From: Bacteroidales bacterium
GTDB lineage: Bacteria > Bacteroidota > Bacteroidia > Bacteroidales > Muribaculaceae
Direction of reading: 5' to 3'
Assembly (NCBI GenBank): GCA_014800815.1
Contig: JAAVFI010000024.1
Location: forward strand, 1-64,000
DNA length: 64,000 nt
Shown: positions 8,546 through 16,278 of the stretch, in pieces
How positions within the stretch are numbered: the first letter of the stretch is position 1
How the letters are laid out: each line of letters begins with the position of its first letter
Translations under genes and position numbers: made by a program
Notes under the pieces: generated by a model
What the model was told of the DNA's origin: nothing
The model's database searches: none
What the model saw: the letters and a program-made list of their open reading frames with translations, nothing else

Positions 8546-9811
8546 ATGATAATATTTACTAATAATCCACAAGCTATGCCGGACACTCAGATACGTATCA
8601 ATCAACTGCGCATGATAAACTATAAGAGGTTTGTCGACGCTACTTTGAATTTTGATCCTTCTATCACGGTGCTCAGCGGCAAAAATGGTGCGGGCAAATC
8701 CACCATTCTTACTGGTGTTCGCCTCATACTCAGCTGGATTATTGCCCGTATGCGCAATGAGAGTGGAGTCGGTTATTATATTTCGCCGTTGGAGGTCAAC
8801 AACAATGCCCGCAGCGGCTGTGTGGTTGGCAGTATGCTCGGCGGCGAAGTAAAGATACCGAGCAAGGCTAAGGCCGGCCTTGACAAGGACTTTGCGTTTG
8901 ACTTGGGCCCTGTCAAGCCTTATGTGATGTCTAAGAGGAGCGAATTGGCCGAAAATATCGGAATGTTTTGTGCCCCGGTGTTTGCATATTATGGAGTGAA
9001 ACGTGCCGTACTCGACATACCTTTACGCACTCGCAGCCGAAATTTCACGCTCTTTGATGCTTACGACAAATGCCTCGAAGGTGCAGCTAATTTTCGCGGT
9101 TTTTTCACATGGTTCAGAGCTTGTGAGGACTGGGAGAATCAGCAGATTGTGCGCACCAATGGCCCTATAGTGCATCCCGGCCTCCACACATTCCGACGAG
9201 CCATTAAGCAATTCATGCCGGAATACGAAGACTTTACAATCGAACGTCATCCTCTGGCCATGATGCTTCGAAAAAATGGTGAACGAATCAATGCCGAGCA
9301 ACTCTCCGACGGAGAAAAGATATACCTGGCATTGGTAGGAGACCTATGTCACCGCCTTTCAATTGCAAATCCTATAGGTGATCCGCTTCTCGGAGGCGGA
9401 ATCGTGCTCATCGATGAGGCAGACCTGCATCTGCACCCTCAGTGGCAGAGTGAGATTGCCGGAGCTCTCACCCGCACATTCCCCAATATCCAGTTTATCA
9501 TCACCACCCATTCGCCCCACGTGATAAACAGTGTGCCCACTTCGTCGCTACGGCTGATTGATGCCGACGGAAACATCTCACCGGCTCCTTATGGATATGG
9601 AATGCCGTCGGAGGTGGTGCTCGGCGATATTATGTGCCTTTCGAGAGATGTTCCGAAGGAGGTGGATGATGCTATCAATCAATTCAACTCTGCTTTTATG
9701 CAAGGAGACGTTGACAATGCACGCCGGCAACTGAATTTACTTCAGAAATATGTGCCAGATCATCCCGAATTGCCTCGCATGAGAAAACGGTTTGAAAGGA
9801 TGAGCCGATGA
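8546..9811 (+). CDS. ptuA: Septu-like AAA/ABC-type ATPase (PtuA-like)
   Basis: A 421-residue SMC/ABC-type ATPase. Walker A GKNGAGKST is at 45-53, the ABC signature QLSDGEKIYLAL near 252, Walker B GIVLIDEADLHLHP near 283-296 and the switch His in TTHSPH near 319; the layout matches PtuA of Septu anti-phage systems and retron-associated ATPases. In Septu, PtuA forms an oligomer that controls the nuclease PtuB. The next gene overlaps by 4 nt (ATGA) and encodes the HNH partner, which supports the call. An alternative start is the ATG at 8576, closer to the core of the family; no ribosome binding site decides. Transcribed from a copy of the cysS promoter. The gene symbol reflects family likeness, not proof. 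Confidence 0.82.
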   Translation: MIIFTNNPQAMPDTQIRINQLRMINYKRFVDATLNFDPSITVLSGKNGAGKSTILTGVRLILSWIIARMRNESGVGYYISPLEVNNNARSGCVVGSMLGGEVKIPSKAKAGLDKDFAFDLGPVKPYVMSKRSELAENIGMFCAPVFAYYGVKRAVLDIPLRTRSRNFTLFDAYDKCLEGAANFRGFFTWFRACEDWENQQIVRTNGPIVHPGLHTFRRAIKQFMPEYEDFTIERHPLAMMLRKNGERINAEQLSDGEKIYLALVGDLCHRLSIANPIGDPLLGGGIVLIDEADLHLHPQWQSEIAGALTRTFPNIQFIITTHSPHVINSVPTSSLRLIDADGNISPAPYGYGMPSEVVLGDIMCLSRDVPKEVDDAINQFNSAFMQGDVDNARRQLNLLQKYVPDHPELPRMRKRFERMSR

Positions 9812-10452
9812 AGCATATCGTCAAACAAGCTGAGCCGGCGGATTTCTCAAACTGGAAATCAACATATCCTGATGCGGAATACGAGGACTTGGGAAATAAT
9901 GTTGCTTTCCCCGGTGCCTCCAATGCAAAAAGAGCTCTCAGAAGCGCGTTGCTCGCCGAGCAGCACGGATTGTGCTGCTACTGCGAGACCCGTATTGACG
10001 ACGGAGATTTTCATGTGGAGCACTTCCGCCCGAAGGACCGCCATAGGGTTCCGTCCTTCCGACCTCTTCAACTCGAATACAGCAATCTTCACGCTTGCTG
10101 CAGACGCATGCCGGCTGGCATAAGTGATGAATACTGCGGCCATAAGAAAGAAAATGAATTTGACGACAGGCTCGTTTCACCTCTTGAGCCCGACTGTGAA
10201 ATACATTTTACGTACGATATCAACGGACATATTGCCGGAACTGATGAACGAGGAACGGAAACCGTGAGGATATTGAATCTGGACAGCGTGCTTTTAAGCA
10301 CGAGCCGGAAACGGCTTATCGAAGAATTTGAGGGCTTTGATGATGAAGAATATACTGCCGAGATACATCGTCATTTAGATGCGGACGCAGCGGTATATGG
10401 TGAATTTTATACTACTATCAGATATCTCCACGAAGCAGGGAAATTGCATTGA
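9808..10452 (+). CDS. ptuB: HNH endonuclease, Septu/retron type (PtuB-like)
   Basis: A 214-residue nuclease of the family found next to PtuA ATPases and in retron systems (TIGR02646 type). It shows a zinc/HNH core: CCYCE (about 56-60), then FHVEHFRPK (catalytic His region, about 70-78), then NLHACCRRM and CGHKKE, giving the paired Cys and His ligands of a beta-beta-alpha metal nuclease. In characterised Septu systems the nuclease degrades DNA once the ATPase senses infection. Its start overlaps the ATPase stop by 4 nt. There is no reverse transcriptase or msr/msd-like stretch nearby, so this is a stand-alone Septu rather than a retron. Ends 28 bp before the second 37-bp repeat. Confidence 0.85.
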   Translation: MKHIVKQAEPADFSNWKSTYPDAEYEDLGNNVAFPGASNAKRALRSALLAEQHGLCCYCETRIDDGDFHVEHFRPKDRHRVPSFRPLQLEYSNLHACCRRMPAGISDEYCGHKKENEFDDRLVSPLEPDCEIHFTYDINGHIAGTDERGTETVRILNLDSVLLSTSRKRLIEEFEGFDDEEYTAEIHRHLDADAAVYGEFYTTIRYLHEAGKLH

Positions 10453-10480
10453 TAGTGTTGTGGTGATAAATCTTATTACA

Positions 10481-10517
10481 CGTAGTTTTGCAGGCCGCAA
10501 TTTTTTGTGTAACTTTG
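10481..10517 (+). repeat. 37-bp direct repeat, copy 2 (native cysS promoter)
   Basis: Perfect copy of 8467-8503. Since cysS is a core gene, this or its twin is the ancestral copy. Confidence 0.97.
10487..10517 (+). promoter_or_regulatory. Promoter of cysS
   Basis: TTTG (10487-10490), 19-nt spacer, TAACTTTG (10510-10517), 26 nt before the cysS ATG. Full consensus match. Confidence 0.82.
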
Positions 10518-10543
10518 CCTGCAAATTAGTCATATCTACGTAA

Positions 10544-12019
10544 ATGAAAGAGCATTCGCTAAGTATATACAACTCGCTGTCGCGCCAGAAAGAACTGTTT
10601 GTACCCCTTCACGCCCCTAATGTGGGTATGTATGTGTGCGGCCCGACGGTCTATGGCGACGGTCATCTCGGTCATGCCCGCCCGGCTATCACTTTCGATA
10701 TCGTGTACCGATATCTCACTCATCTGGGATATAAGGTGCGCTATGTGCGCAATATCACCGACGTGGGTCACCTCGAACATGATGCCGACGATGGCGAGGA
10801 TAAGATTGCCAAGAAGGCACGCCTTGAGCAGCTCGAGCCTATGGAGGTGGTGCAGTACTATCTGAACCGCTACCACAAGGCTATGGAGGCTCTCAATGTG
10901 CTTCCGCCGTCGATTGAGCCGCATGCGTCGGGTCATATCATAGAGCAGATAGAGTATATCAAGACTATCCTCGAGAGCGGATATGCCTACGAGAGCGAGG
11001 GTTCGGTTTACTTCGATGTGCCTAAATTCAACCGTGACTATGGCTACGGCAAGCTCTCGGGCCGAAATATCGACGAACTGCTGGCTACTACCCGCGAGCT
11101 CGACGGTCAGAGCGAGAAACGCAATCCTGCCGACTTCGCCCTCTGGAAGAAGGCTGCGCCCGAGCATATCATGCACTGGCCGTCGCCCTGGAGCGAAGGT
11201 TTCCCCGGTTGGCACCTCGAGTGCTCGACCATGAGCGAGAAATATCTCGGCAAGCAGTTCGATATCCACGGAGGTGGTATGGACCTCAAATTCCCCCACC
11301 ACGAGTGCGAAATAGCCCAGTCGGTGGCTCACAACCATGCGCATGCCGTCCGCTACTGGATGCACAATAATATGATAACTATCAACGGCAAGAAGATGGG
11401 CAAGTCGCTGGGTAACTTCATCACTCTCGATGAGTTCTTCACCGGCAATCACCCCCTGCTCGAGCAGGCTTACTCGCCGATGACCATACGTTTCTTTATC
11501 CTCCAGGCGCACTACCGCGGCACGGTGGATTTCTCCAACGAGGCTCTCAAATCGGCTGAAACGGCTCTGGGCCGTATGCTCGACGGCTACCGCCGCCTCG
11601 GAGAACTCAAGGCTTCGGAGACTTCGACTGTAGATGTAAGCGACCTTGAGAAGCGTGCCTACGAGGCTCTCGACGACGACCTCAATACTCCCGTACTCAT
11701 CGGCGTGCTCTTCGATGCCGTACGTATCATTAATTCTATAAAGGACCACACCGCAACGGCAACTCAGGCCGACATCGATGTGCTCCGCCACTTCATGGAT
11801 ACTTTCCTTGTGGAGATACTTGGTATCCTGCCCGAGGGCGCGGCTGCCGACGGCGGTTCGATGAAACCTTACCGCGGAGCTGTAGACCTCCTGCTCGAAG
11901 TGCGCGCTCATGCGAAATCGCAGAAGGACTGGGCTACTTCCGACCTTATCCGCGACCGCCTTGCGGCTCTCGGATTCTCGGTAAAGGACACTAAGGACGG
12001 TGTTGAATGGAGCGTATAA
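10544..12019 (+). CDS. cysS: Cysteinyl-tRNA synthetase
   Basis: A 491-residue class I synthetase that charges tRNA-Cys in the cytoplasm. Visible: the zinc-ligand Cys 32 in YVCGPTVY, the HIGH-type motif HLGH (41-44), the zinc/substrate block GWHLECS and [15 protein letters not shown], and the KMSKS-type KKMGKSLGN near 283. The C-terminal helical anticodon-binding region and DALR-like domain follow. Length is normal. First gene of a plus-strand series (cysS, YbjN-like, membrane protein, ribE, DUF2851). Its promoter is a 37-bp sequence also found before the inserted Septu-like genes. Confidence 0.98.
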   Translation: MKEHSLSIYNSLSRQKELFVPLHAPNVGMYVCGPTVYGDGHLGHARPAITFDIVYRYLTHLGYKVRYVRNITDVGHLEHDADDGEDKIAKKARLEQLEPMEVVQYYLNRYHKAMEALNVLPPSIEPHASGHIIEQIEYIKTILESGYAYESEGSVYFDVPKFNRDYGYGKLSGRNIDELLATTRELDGQSEKRNPADFALWKKAAPEHIMHWPSPWSEGFPGWHLECSTMSEKYLGKQFDIHGGGMDLKFPHHECEIAQSVAHNHAHAVRYWMHNNMITINGKKMGKSLGNFITLDEFFTGNHPLLEQAYSPMTIRFFILQAHYRGTVDFSNEALKSAETALGRMLDGYRRLGELKASETSTVDVSDLEKRAYEALDDDLNTPVLIGVLFDAVRIINSIKDHTATATQADIDVLRHFMDTFLVEILGILPEGAAADGGSMKPYRGAVDLLLEVRAHAKSQKDWATSDLIRDRLAALGFSVKDTKDGVEWSV

Positions 12020-12023
12020 GACG

Positions 12024-12416
12024 ATGACTATAGATTTAAACCTCATACGCGGCTATCTCGACGAGATAGGCGTAGCCACTCAGATAGACGAGGACGGCGA
12101 CCTTGTGATAGTGCAGGGGGCTGATGAAGACTTCGGTCACAATGTGGTGATATTCATCACCGTGAACAACAACCGTCTGAGCTATGCGGCAGGCGCACCG
12201 GGCTACGAGCCCAAGGGCGATCTCTACATGCTCGCCAACCGCCACAACTGCTCGCACCACATGCCTACGGCCGTTGTGCGCAACGATGCCGTGCGCATGG
12301 AGTACTCTTTCCTTCTCGATGAGGAGGTGTCGAAGGAGTACATCGTGGAGAACTGCATCAAGATGATTCTCGGCTCTATCTGGCGCTCATTTGTGACACT
12401 CGAACAAGAAGAATAA
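12024..12416 (+). CDS. YbjN-like small protein
   Basis: A 130-residue acidic protein without signal peptide. An in-frame GTG at 12000 would extend it into cysS; the ATG at 12024, 4 nt after the cysS stop, is chosen. The pattern of an N-terminal helix, an acidic sheet (QIDEDGDLVIVQ) and a long C-terminal helix (ENCIKMILGSIWRSFVTLEQ) fits the YbjN / type III-chaperone-like fold, seen in many small Bacteroidales proteins. It lies 13 nt before the next gene, a single-pass membrane protein, and may be its chaperone or partner (inference). Function unknown. Confidence 0.6.
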   Translation: MTIDLNLIRGYLDEIGVATQIDEDGDLVIVQGADEDFGHNVVIFITVNNNRLSYAAGAPGYEPKGDLYMLANRHNCSHHMPTAVVRNDAVRMEYSFLLDEEVSKEYIVENCIKMILGSIWRSFVTLEQEE

Positions 12417-12428
12417 AAAAACACAGTC

Positions 12429-14222
12429 ATGGCAAAGCTCCAGCTATATCTTACCAAGTCGCTCAACGGCACAGGAAGCCTGCTGAACATCAATCCGTCG
12501 GAGGAAGTGAGCCGTTTCGTACAGGATTTCCGTCCGGTACTGAGCTGTCTGGAGTATGATGTAGCCGTGAGTCATGTGTTCTATCTGGTGTCGTACACCG
12601 GCGAGGGACTTCTCCTGGCTGTGATACGCACTATTGCAGGCGAGGAGGCCGGCAGCTATCTCTCGGGTACAATATTCGTGCCGACGGGTACGGAGGTGGC
12701 CAATGAGGAGATTCTGCATCTGGCGACTTCGCTCGCGGATATGCTCGACAGCAACGGTAATGCTCCCGATGCCGACGAGGTGGCGGCTCTGCGCCAGTCG
12801 TACAGTACCGACTTCGCCGAAAATCCTGATGCGCCGCGCTATCCGCAGTCGGCAGGACAGCACTGCGCTTTGGCCTTCTTCGGCGAAGGCGCAATTTCGC
12901 TTGCCGACTATGCCGCCGTGCGGTTTTTCCAGCCGTCGTTCCCCAAATATGCCTGCGTGATTCTTACCGACGCTGCTTCGGGAGTGACGGGCAAAGAAGG
13001 CGTTGACAATGTTACACCGACTCGTATAGTGCCCACGGCCGTTCTGCTTCCGCCCCGCAAGACTCCGCAGGGCTTCGTGCCGTATATAGAGCGCAAACGC
13101 TTCGCCAAACCCGCCGTTGTGGCTGTAAATACCGATGTCGAAATAGAGTGGCAACGCCCGGGTTTCGACGCTATAGTGCAGGTGGTAAGGGCCGAACATC
13201 CCGATACGGAAGTGCGTATCACGCCACCCGATACTTCGGATGTGCAGAAGGTGATTTCGCCGTCGTCGTTCCGTGTGACCATTCAGGGCTCGCAACAGCC
13301 TGTGGGCGACGTGGCTATCAAAGTAAATGATGTGGAAATCGACGGCGCAAAGTCGTATCCCTACCACGAACTCGTATCGGCACGTGTCGAGGTCAGTTCC
13401 AACGGCTATGCACCCTTTACGGGCAGCATGGACCTTGCGGCTACTACCGTGGCTCTTGTCCAGCTCAAGCCGCTGCGACGCACCTACCGCTTCGACCTGC
13501 CGCTCAACACTCCCGAACCTTCCGAACCCGTACGTATCTATCTCAAGACACGCCGCCCACTGAAGAAATGCCCGATAGAGGGTTATGCTGTGGCCGGCGG
13601 CGATATGTGCGAGGGTACTACCGCAAGCAACAGCCTGTACTATGTCGGCGGCTCGCGCAGCACGCTCGGACGCTACCGTCATATTATATACGGAGTATTC
13701 GGACTCATCGCGGGAATTTTCATAGGAAGTCTCGTGTCGGGACTTTTCCACGCCTACAAGCCTGCGAAAGTTGAGCCGATAGAGATGCCTAAGACCGAAG
13801 CGCCCGCTCCCGCGGCTGATACCAAGGCCAAGACCAAGGAGCCTGTAGTTGAACCGACTCCCGCGCCGACCGAGGCTGCAGCCGAAAAGCCCGCGGAAGA
13901 GAAGGCCGCACCCAAGGTGACGGACTATAAAAAGGCTGTGGCATATCTCGACGGCAACAAGACGTGGACACGCGAAGGCATGGCCGATATACCGGGCCTC
14001 GAAGGACTTTTCGACGACCTCAACACCTACAATTTCGCACGACTTAAAGAATATTGGGCGCCATTGCTCTCATCGTCGCGCAACTTCTCGTCCGTCATGG
14101 CTGCCGTAAACGGCTCGTCGACCAAGAGAGACCCGCGCACGGGTGCACACAAACCCAACTATAACGCCGCAGGCGACAATTCAATCAACTGGCTGTCCTA
14201 TACCTACTGGATAGACCCTTAA
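12429..14222 (+). CDS. Unknown single-pass membrane protein with PEGA-like region
   Basis: A 597-residue protein I do not recognise as a named family. The first about 415 residues are soluble and lack a signal peptide; about 265-350 resemble PEGA-type beta repeats (VTIQGSQQPVGDVAIKVNDV). One membrane helix lies at about 418-441, followed by a Pro/Ala/Lys/Glu-rich linker (about 444-497) and a conserved-looking tail of about 100 residues rich in aromatic and Asn residues (NWLSYTYWIDP at the end). The large N-terminal part is thus predicted cytoplasmic and the tail periplasmic. This is an inside-to-outside sensor or scaffold layout. Neighbours: YbjN-like protein before, ribE after (31 nt). Confidence 0.6.
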   Translation: MAKLQLYLTKSLNGTGSLLNINPSEEVSRFVQDFRPVLSCLEYDVAVSHVFYLVSYTGEGLLLAVIRTIAGEEAGSYLSGTIFVPTGTEVANEEILHLATSLADMLDSNGNAPDADEVAALRQSYSTDFAENPDAPRYPQSAGQHCALAFFGEGAISLADYAAVRFFQPSFPKYACVILTDAASGVTGKEGVDNVTPTRIVPTAVLLPPRKTPQGFVPYIERKRFAKPAVVAVNTDVEIEWQRPGFDAIVQVVRAEHPDTEVRITPPDTSDVQKVISPSSFRVTIQGSQQPVGDVAIKVNDVEIDGAKSYPYHELVSARVEVSSNGYAPFTGSMDLAATTVALVQLKPLRRTYRFDLPLNTPEPSEPVRIYLKTRRPLKKCPIEGYAVAGGDMCEGTTASNSLYYVGGSRSTLGRYRHIIYGVFGLIAGIFIGSLVSGLFHAYKPAKVEPIEMPKTEAPAPAADTKAKTKEPVVEPTPAPTEAAAEKPAEEKAAPKVTDYKKAVAYLDGNKTWTREGMADIPGLEGLFDDLNTYNFARLKEYWAPLLSSSRNFSSVMAAVNGSSTKRDPRTGAHKPNYNAAGDNSINWLSYTYWIDP

Positions 14223-14253
14223 TATTTTGACAATCAAACCATACGATAGACCT

Positions 14254-14865
14254 ATGTTTTCAGGAATAGTAGAAGAAGCCGCTACCGTCAAGGCAGTGGA
14301 GCGCAAAGGAAGTAACGTAAACCTCACTATCGAATGCCCGTTTGCCAACGAGCTCCACATCGACCAGTCGGTGGCTCACAACGGCGTGTGCCTTACCGTG
14401 GTGGAGGTTCTTCCCGACAACTGCTACACCGTAACCGCCATTCAGGAGACTCTCGACCGTTCAAACCTCGGTCTGCTCGCCCCCGGCGACCTTGTCAACC
14501 TCGAACGTTCGATGCTTATGAACGGCCGTCTTGACGGACATATCGTACAAGGCCACGTAGATACTACCGCAGAGTGCGTCAAGGTGGAAGAACTCGACGG
14601 AAGTACTTATTTCACTTTCAAATACAGCGTTTCGCCCGAAATGGTTGCCAAAGGCTACATGACTGTAGAGAAGGGTTCTGTGACAGTCAACGGCGTAAGC
14701 CTCACCGTGTGCGACTCGACTCCCGACTCGTTCCGCGTGGCTATCATTCCCTACACCTTCGAGCACACCAACTTCCGCACTATCAAGGAAGGAACTGTTG
14801 TCAATCTCGAATTTGACATCATAGGCAAATACATTGCCCGTATGGCCGAGCTCCGCGAGCTCTGA
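14254..14865 (+). CDS. ribE: Riboflavin synthase, alpha subunit
   Basis: Catalyses the dismutation of two 6,7-dimethyl-8-ribityllumazine molecules to riboflavin. The start is the ATG at 14254, giving the family's typical MFSGIVEE; a longer frame from 14227 is not needed. The protein (203 residues) is two lumazine-binding repeats: the first (1-97) with VAHNGVCLTVVE and the second (98-203) with VTVNGVSLTVCD; the C-terminal helix mediates the trimer. No FMN-riboswitch-like leader is visible. The gene for RibBA, earlier in the pathway, is in this window at 23246-24460 in a different operon. Confidence 0.97.
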   Translation: MFSGIVEEAATVKAVERKGSNVNLTIECPFANELHIDQSVAHNGVCLTVVEVLPDNCYTVTAIQETLDRSNLGLLAPGDLVNLERSMLMNGRLDGHIVQGHVDTTAECVKVEELDGSTYFTFKYSVSPEMVAKGYMTVEKGSVTVNGVSLTVCDSTPDSFRVAIIPYTFEHTNFRTIKEGTVVNLEFDIIGKYIARMAELREL

Positions 14866-14900
14866 TACGCGCGCCGCACTGCCGCGCCGGCAGCAATACC

Positions 14901-16202
14901 ATGGAGAAGCTCATGCAATATGTGTGGCAGCACCGCCTCTGGCTGCCCTCCGATATGACTACTGTCGATGGTCAGAGGGTCGATGTGCTTGATCCCGGAC
15001 TTCTCAATACCGACGCCGGGCCGGATTTCTTCAACGCCAAAATCCGCATAGGCGACCGCCTGTGGGCCGGAAATGTGGAGATACACGTGCGTGCCTCCGA
15101 CTGGCACCGCCACGGGCACGACCACGATGCGGCATACGATACCGTGGTGCTCCATGTGGTAGAGCACGACGACGCGCGTATCTGCCGCCGCGACGGTGCC
15201 GAAATTCCGCAACTGGTGATGCCCTGCGCCGCCGATTTCAGCAAGCGATACCACGAAATGGTGGATAATCCGCTTGCCGAAGTGCCATGTGCCTCCCAGG
15301 TGCTCACGCTCCCTAAAATCTATGTCAGCGACTGGATGTCGGCCCTGGCTTTCGAGCGACTATACCAGAAGTCGGAGCGCGTGCTGCAGTGGGTAGACCG
15401 CTTCAAGGGCGACTGGCCGCAGACCATATATGTAACACTCGCCCGTGCCCTTGGCTTCGGAATCAACTCCGACCCCTTCGAACGTCTCGCCGCCGCCACG
15501 CCTCTGCGTAATCTTATGCGGCATCGAGGCGAAGGAGGCATGGTCGAAGCCATGCTGTTCGGCCAGTCGACGCTGCTCGACAAAGCTCTCGCACAATACC
15601 CCGACGACCCTTACGTAGCCGCCCTCAAACGTGACTACGATTTTGCCCGCGCGAAATACGAATTGCAGCCGGTGCGCGACCCGGGCTGGAAAATGGCGCG
15701 TATGCGTCCTCAGAATTTCCCCCACCGCCGCATAGCAATACTCTCGGCTCTCATCTCGGGAGGATTCGAGGTGAGCTACAGCCTGCTCGGCGTAAACAAT
15801 GCCGATGAAGCCCGCGCTCTCTTCGACTTTCCGCTTACCGGCTACTGGGCGCGCCGCTACAGCTTCGGCGCACCCTCGGCGGCACGCATCAATGCACTCA
15901 GCCGCAGCTCGGTAGACTCGCTTATAATCAATGTTGTAGCACCCGTCCTCCATGCCTACGGATGCCGAACGGGGCACAACCGCATGACCGAGCGCGCCGT
16001 AGAACTTCTGCAGACTATTCCGCCCGAAGACAACAGCATAGTACGCTTGTTTACGAGCGCAGGCATAGATTGTCCCGACGCATTTACATCGCAGGCACTC
16101 GTGCAGCTCCGCCGCAATTACTGCCAGGCCCGCAAGTGCCTCTACTGCCGTATCGGCCACAGGTTTCTCGCCCAGAAAGCTATACGGAGAAGGCCTGAGT
16201 GA
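14901..16202 (+). CDS. DUF2851 family protein
   Basis: A 433-residue protein of a family nearly confined to Bacteroidota. The N-terminal block (LLNTDAGPDFFNAKIRIGD, then WAGNVEIHVRASDWHRHGH) is the family signature; its Asp/Glu/His pattern resembles the PD-(D/E)xK nuclease core and is the basis for suggesting a nucleic-acid role, which is unproven. The C-terminus has a Cys pair cluster (CQARKCLYCRIGHRFL) that may bind metal. No signal peptide. It follows ribE by 35 nt on the same strand. Function unknown. Confidence 0.85.
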   Translation: MEKLMQYVWQHRLWLPSDMTTVDGQRVDVLDPGLLNTDAGPDFFNAKIRIGDRLWAGNVEIHVRASDWHRHGHDHDAAYDTVVLHVVEHDDARICRRDGAEIPQLVMPCAADFSKRYHEMVDNPLAEVPCASQVLTLPKIYVSDWMSALAFERLYQKSERVLQWVDRFKGDWPQTIYVTLARALGFGINSDPFERLAAATPLRNLMRHRGEGGMVEAMLFGQSTLLDKALAQYPDDPYVAALKRDYDFARAKYELQPVRDPGWKMARMRPQNFPHRRIAILSALISGGFEVSYSLLGVNNADEARALFDFPLTGYWARRYSFGAPSAARINALSRSSVDSLIINVVAPVLHAYGCRTGHNRMTERAVELLQTIPPEDNSIVRLFTSAGIDCPDAFTSQALVQLRRNYCQARKCLYCRIGHRFLAQKAIRRRPE

Positions 16203-16244
16203 GCTTCGCGGGAGTCCTGCGCGAGATGCCACGGAATTTTTTCG

Positions 16245-16252
16245 TACCTTTG
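16245..16252 (+). promoter_or_regulatory. -7 box (TACCTTTG) for the ABC-F gene
   Basis: TACCTTTG fits TAnnTTTG and lies 26 nt before the ABC-F ATG. No clear -33 is seen at the proper spacing. Confidence 0.55.
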
Positions 16253-16278
16253 CATAAAATTTCAGAGCAAAAGCAAAT

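Larger units (their letters stand above)
8504..10517. mobile_element. Inferred inserted segment: Septu-like module plus one repeat copy
   Basis: This 2014-bp segment is one unit of a direct-repeat-flanked insertion: removing it would restore a single promoter directly before cysS. It holds two defence genes and no integrase, transposase or terminal inverted repeats that I can see. The base use is more AT-rich than in neighbouring cysS (for example many AAT, AAA and ATT codons), which supports acquisition. The mechanism is unknown: long target duplication, recombination between promoter copies, or loss of an integrase are all possible. Confidence 0.6.

Noticed and set aside
8504..10480. Retron with Septu effectors
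   Set aside because: No reverse transcriptase gene or structured msr/msd-like region lies next to the ATPase/HNH pair.
8467..10517. Classical transposon or integrative element with att sites
   Set aside because: No integrase or terminal inverted repeats are present; the repeats are promoters, and 37 bp is too long for ordinary transposase target duplication.
10559..12046. Long open frame of 495 codons opposite cysS
   Set aside because: It is the antisense frame of an unmistakable synthetase gene and has no motifs; the codon bias of this genome keeps such frames open.
14223..14253. FMN riboswitch before ribE
   Set aside because: Only 31 nt separate it from the upstream gene, too short for the aptamer.
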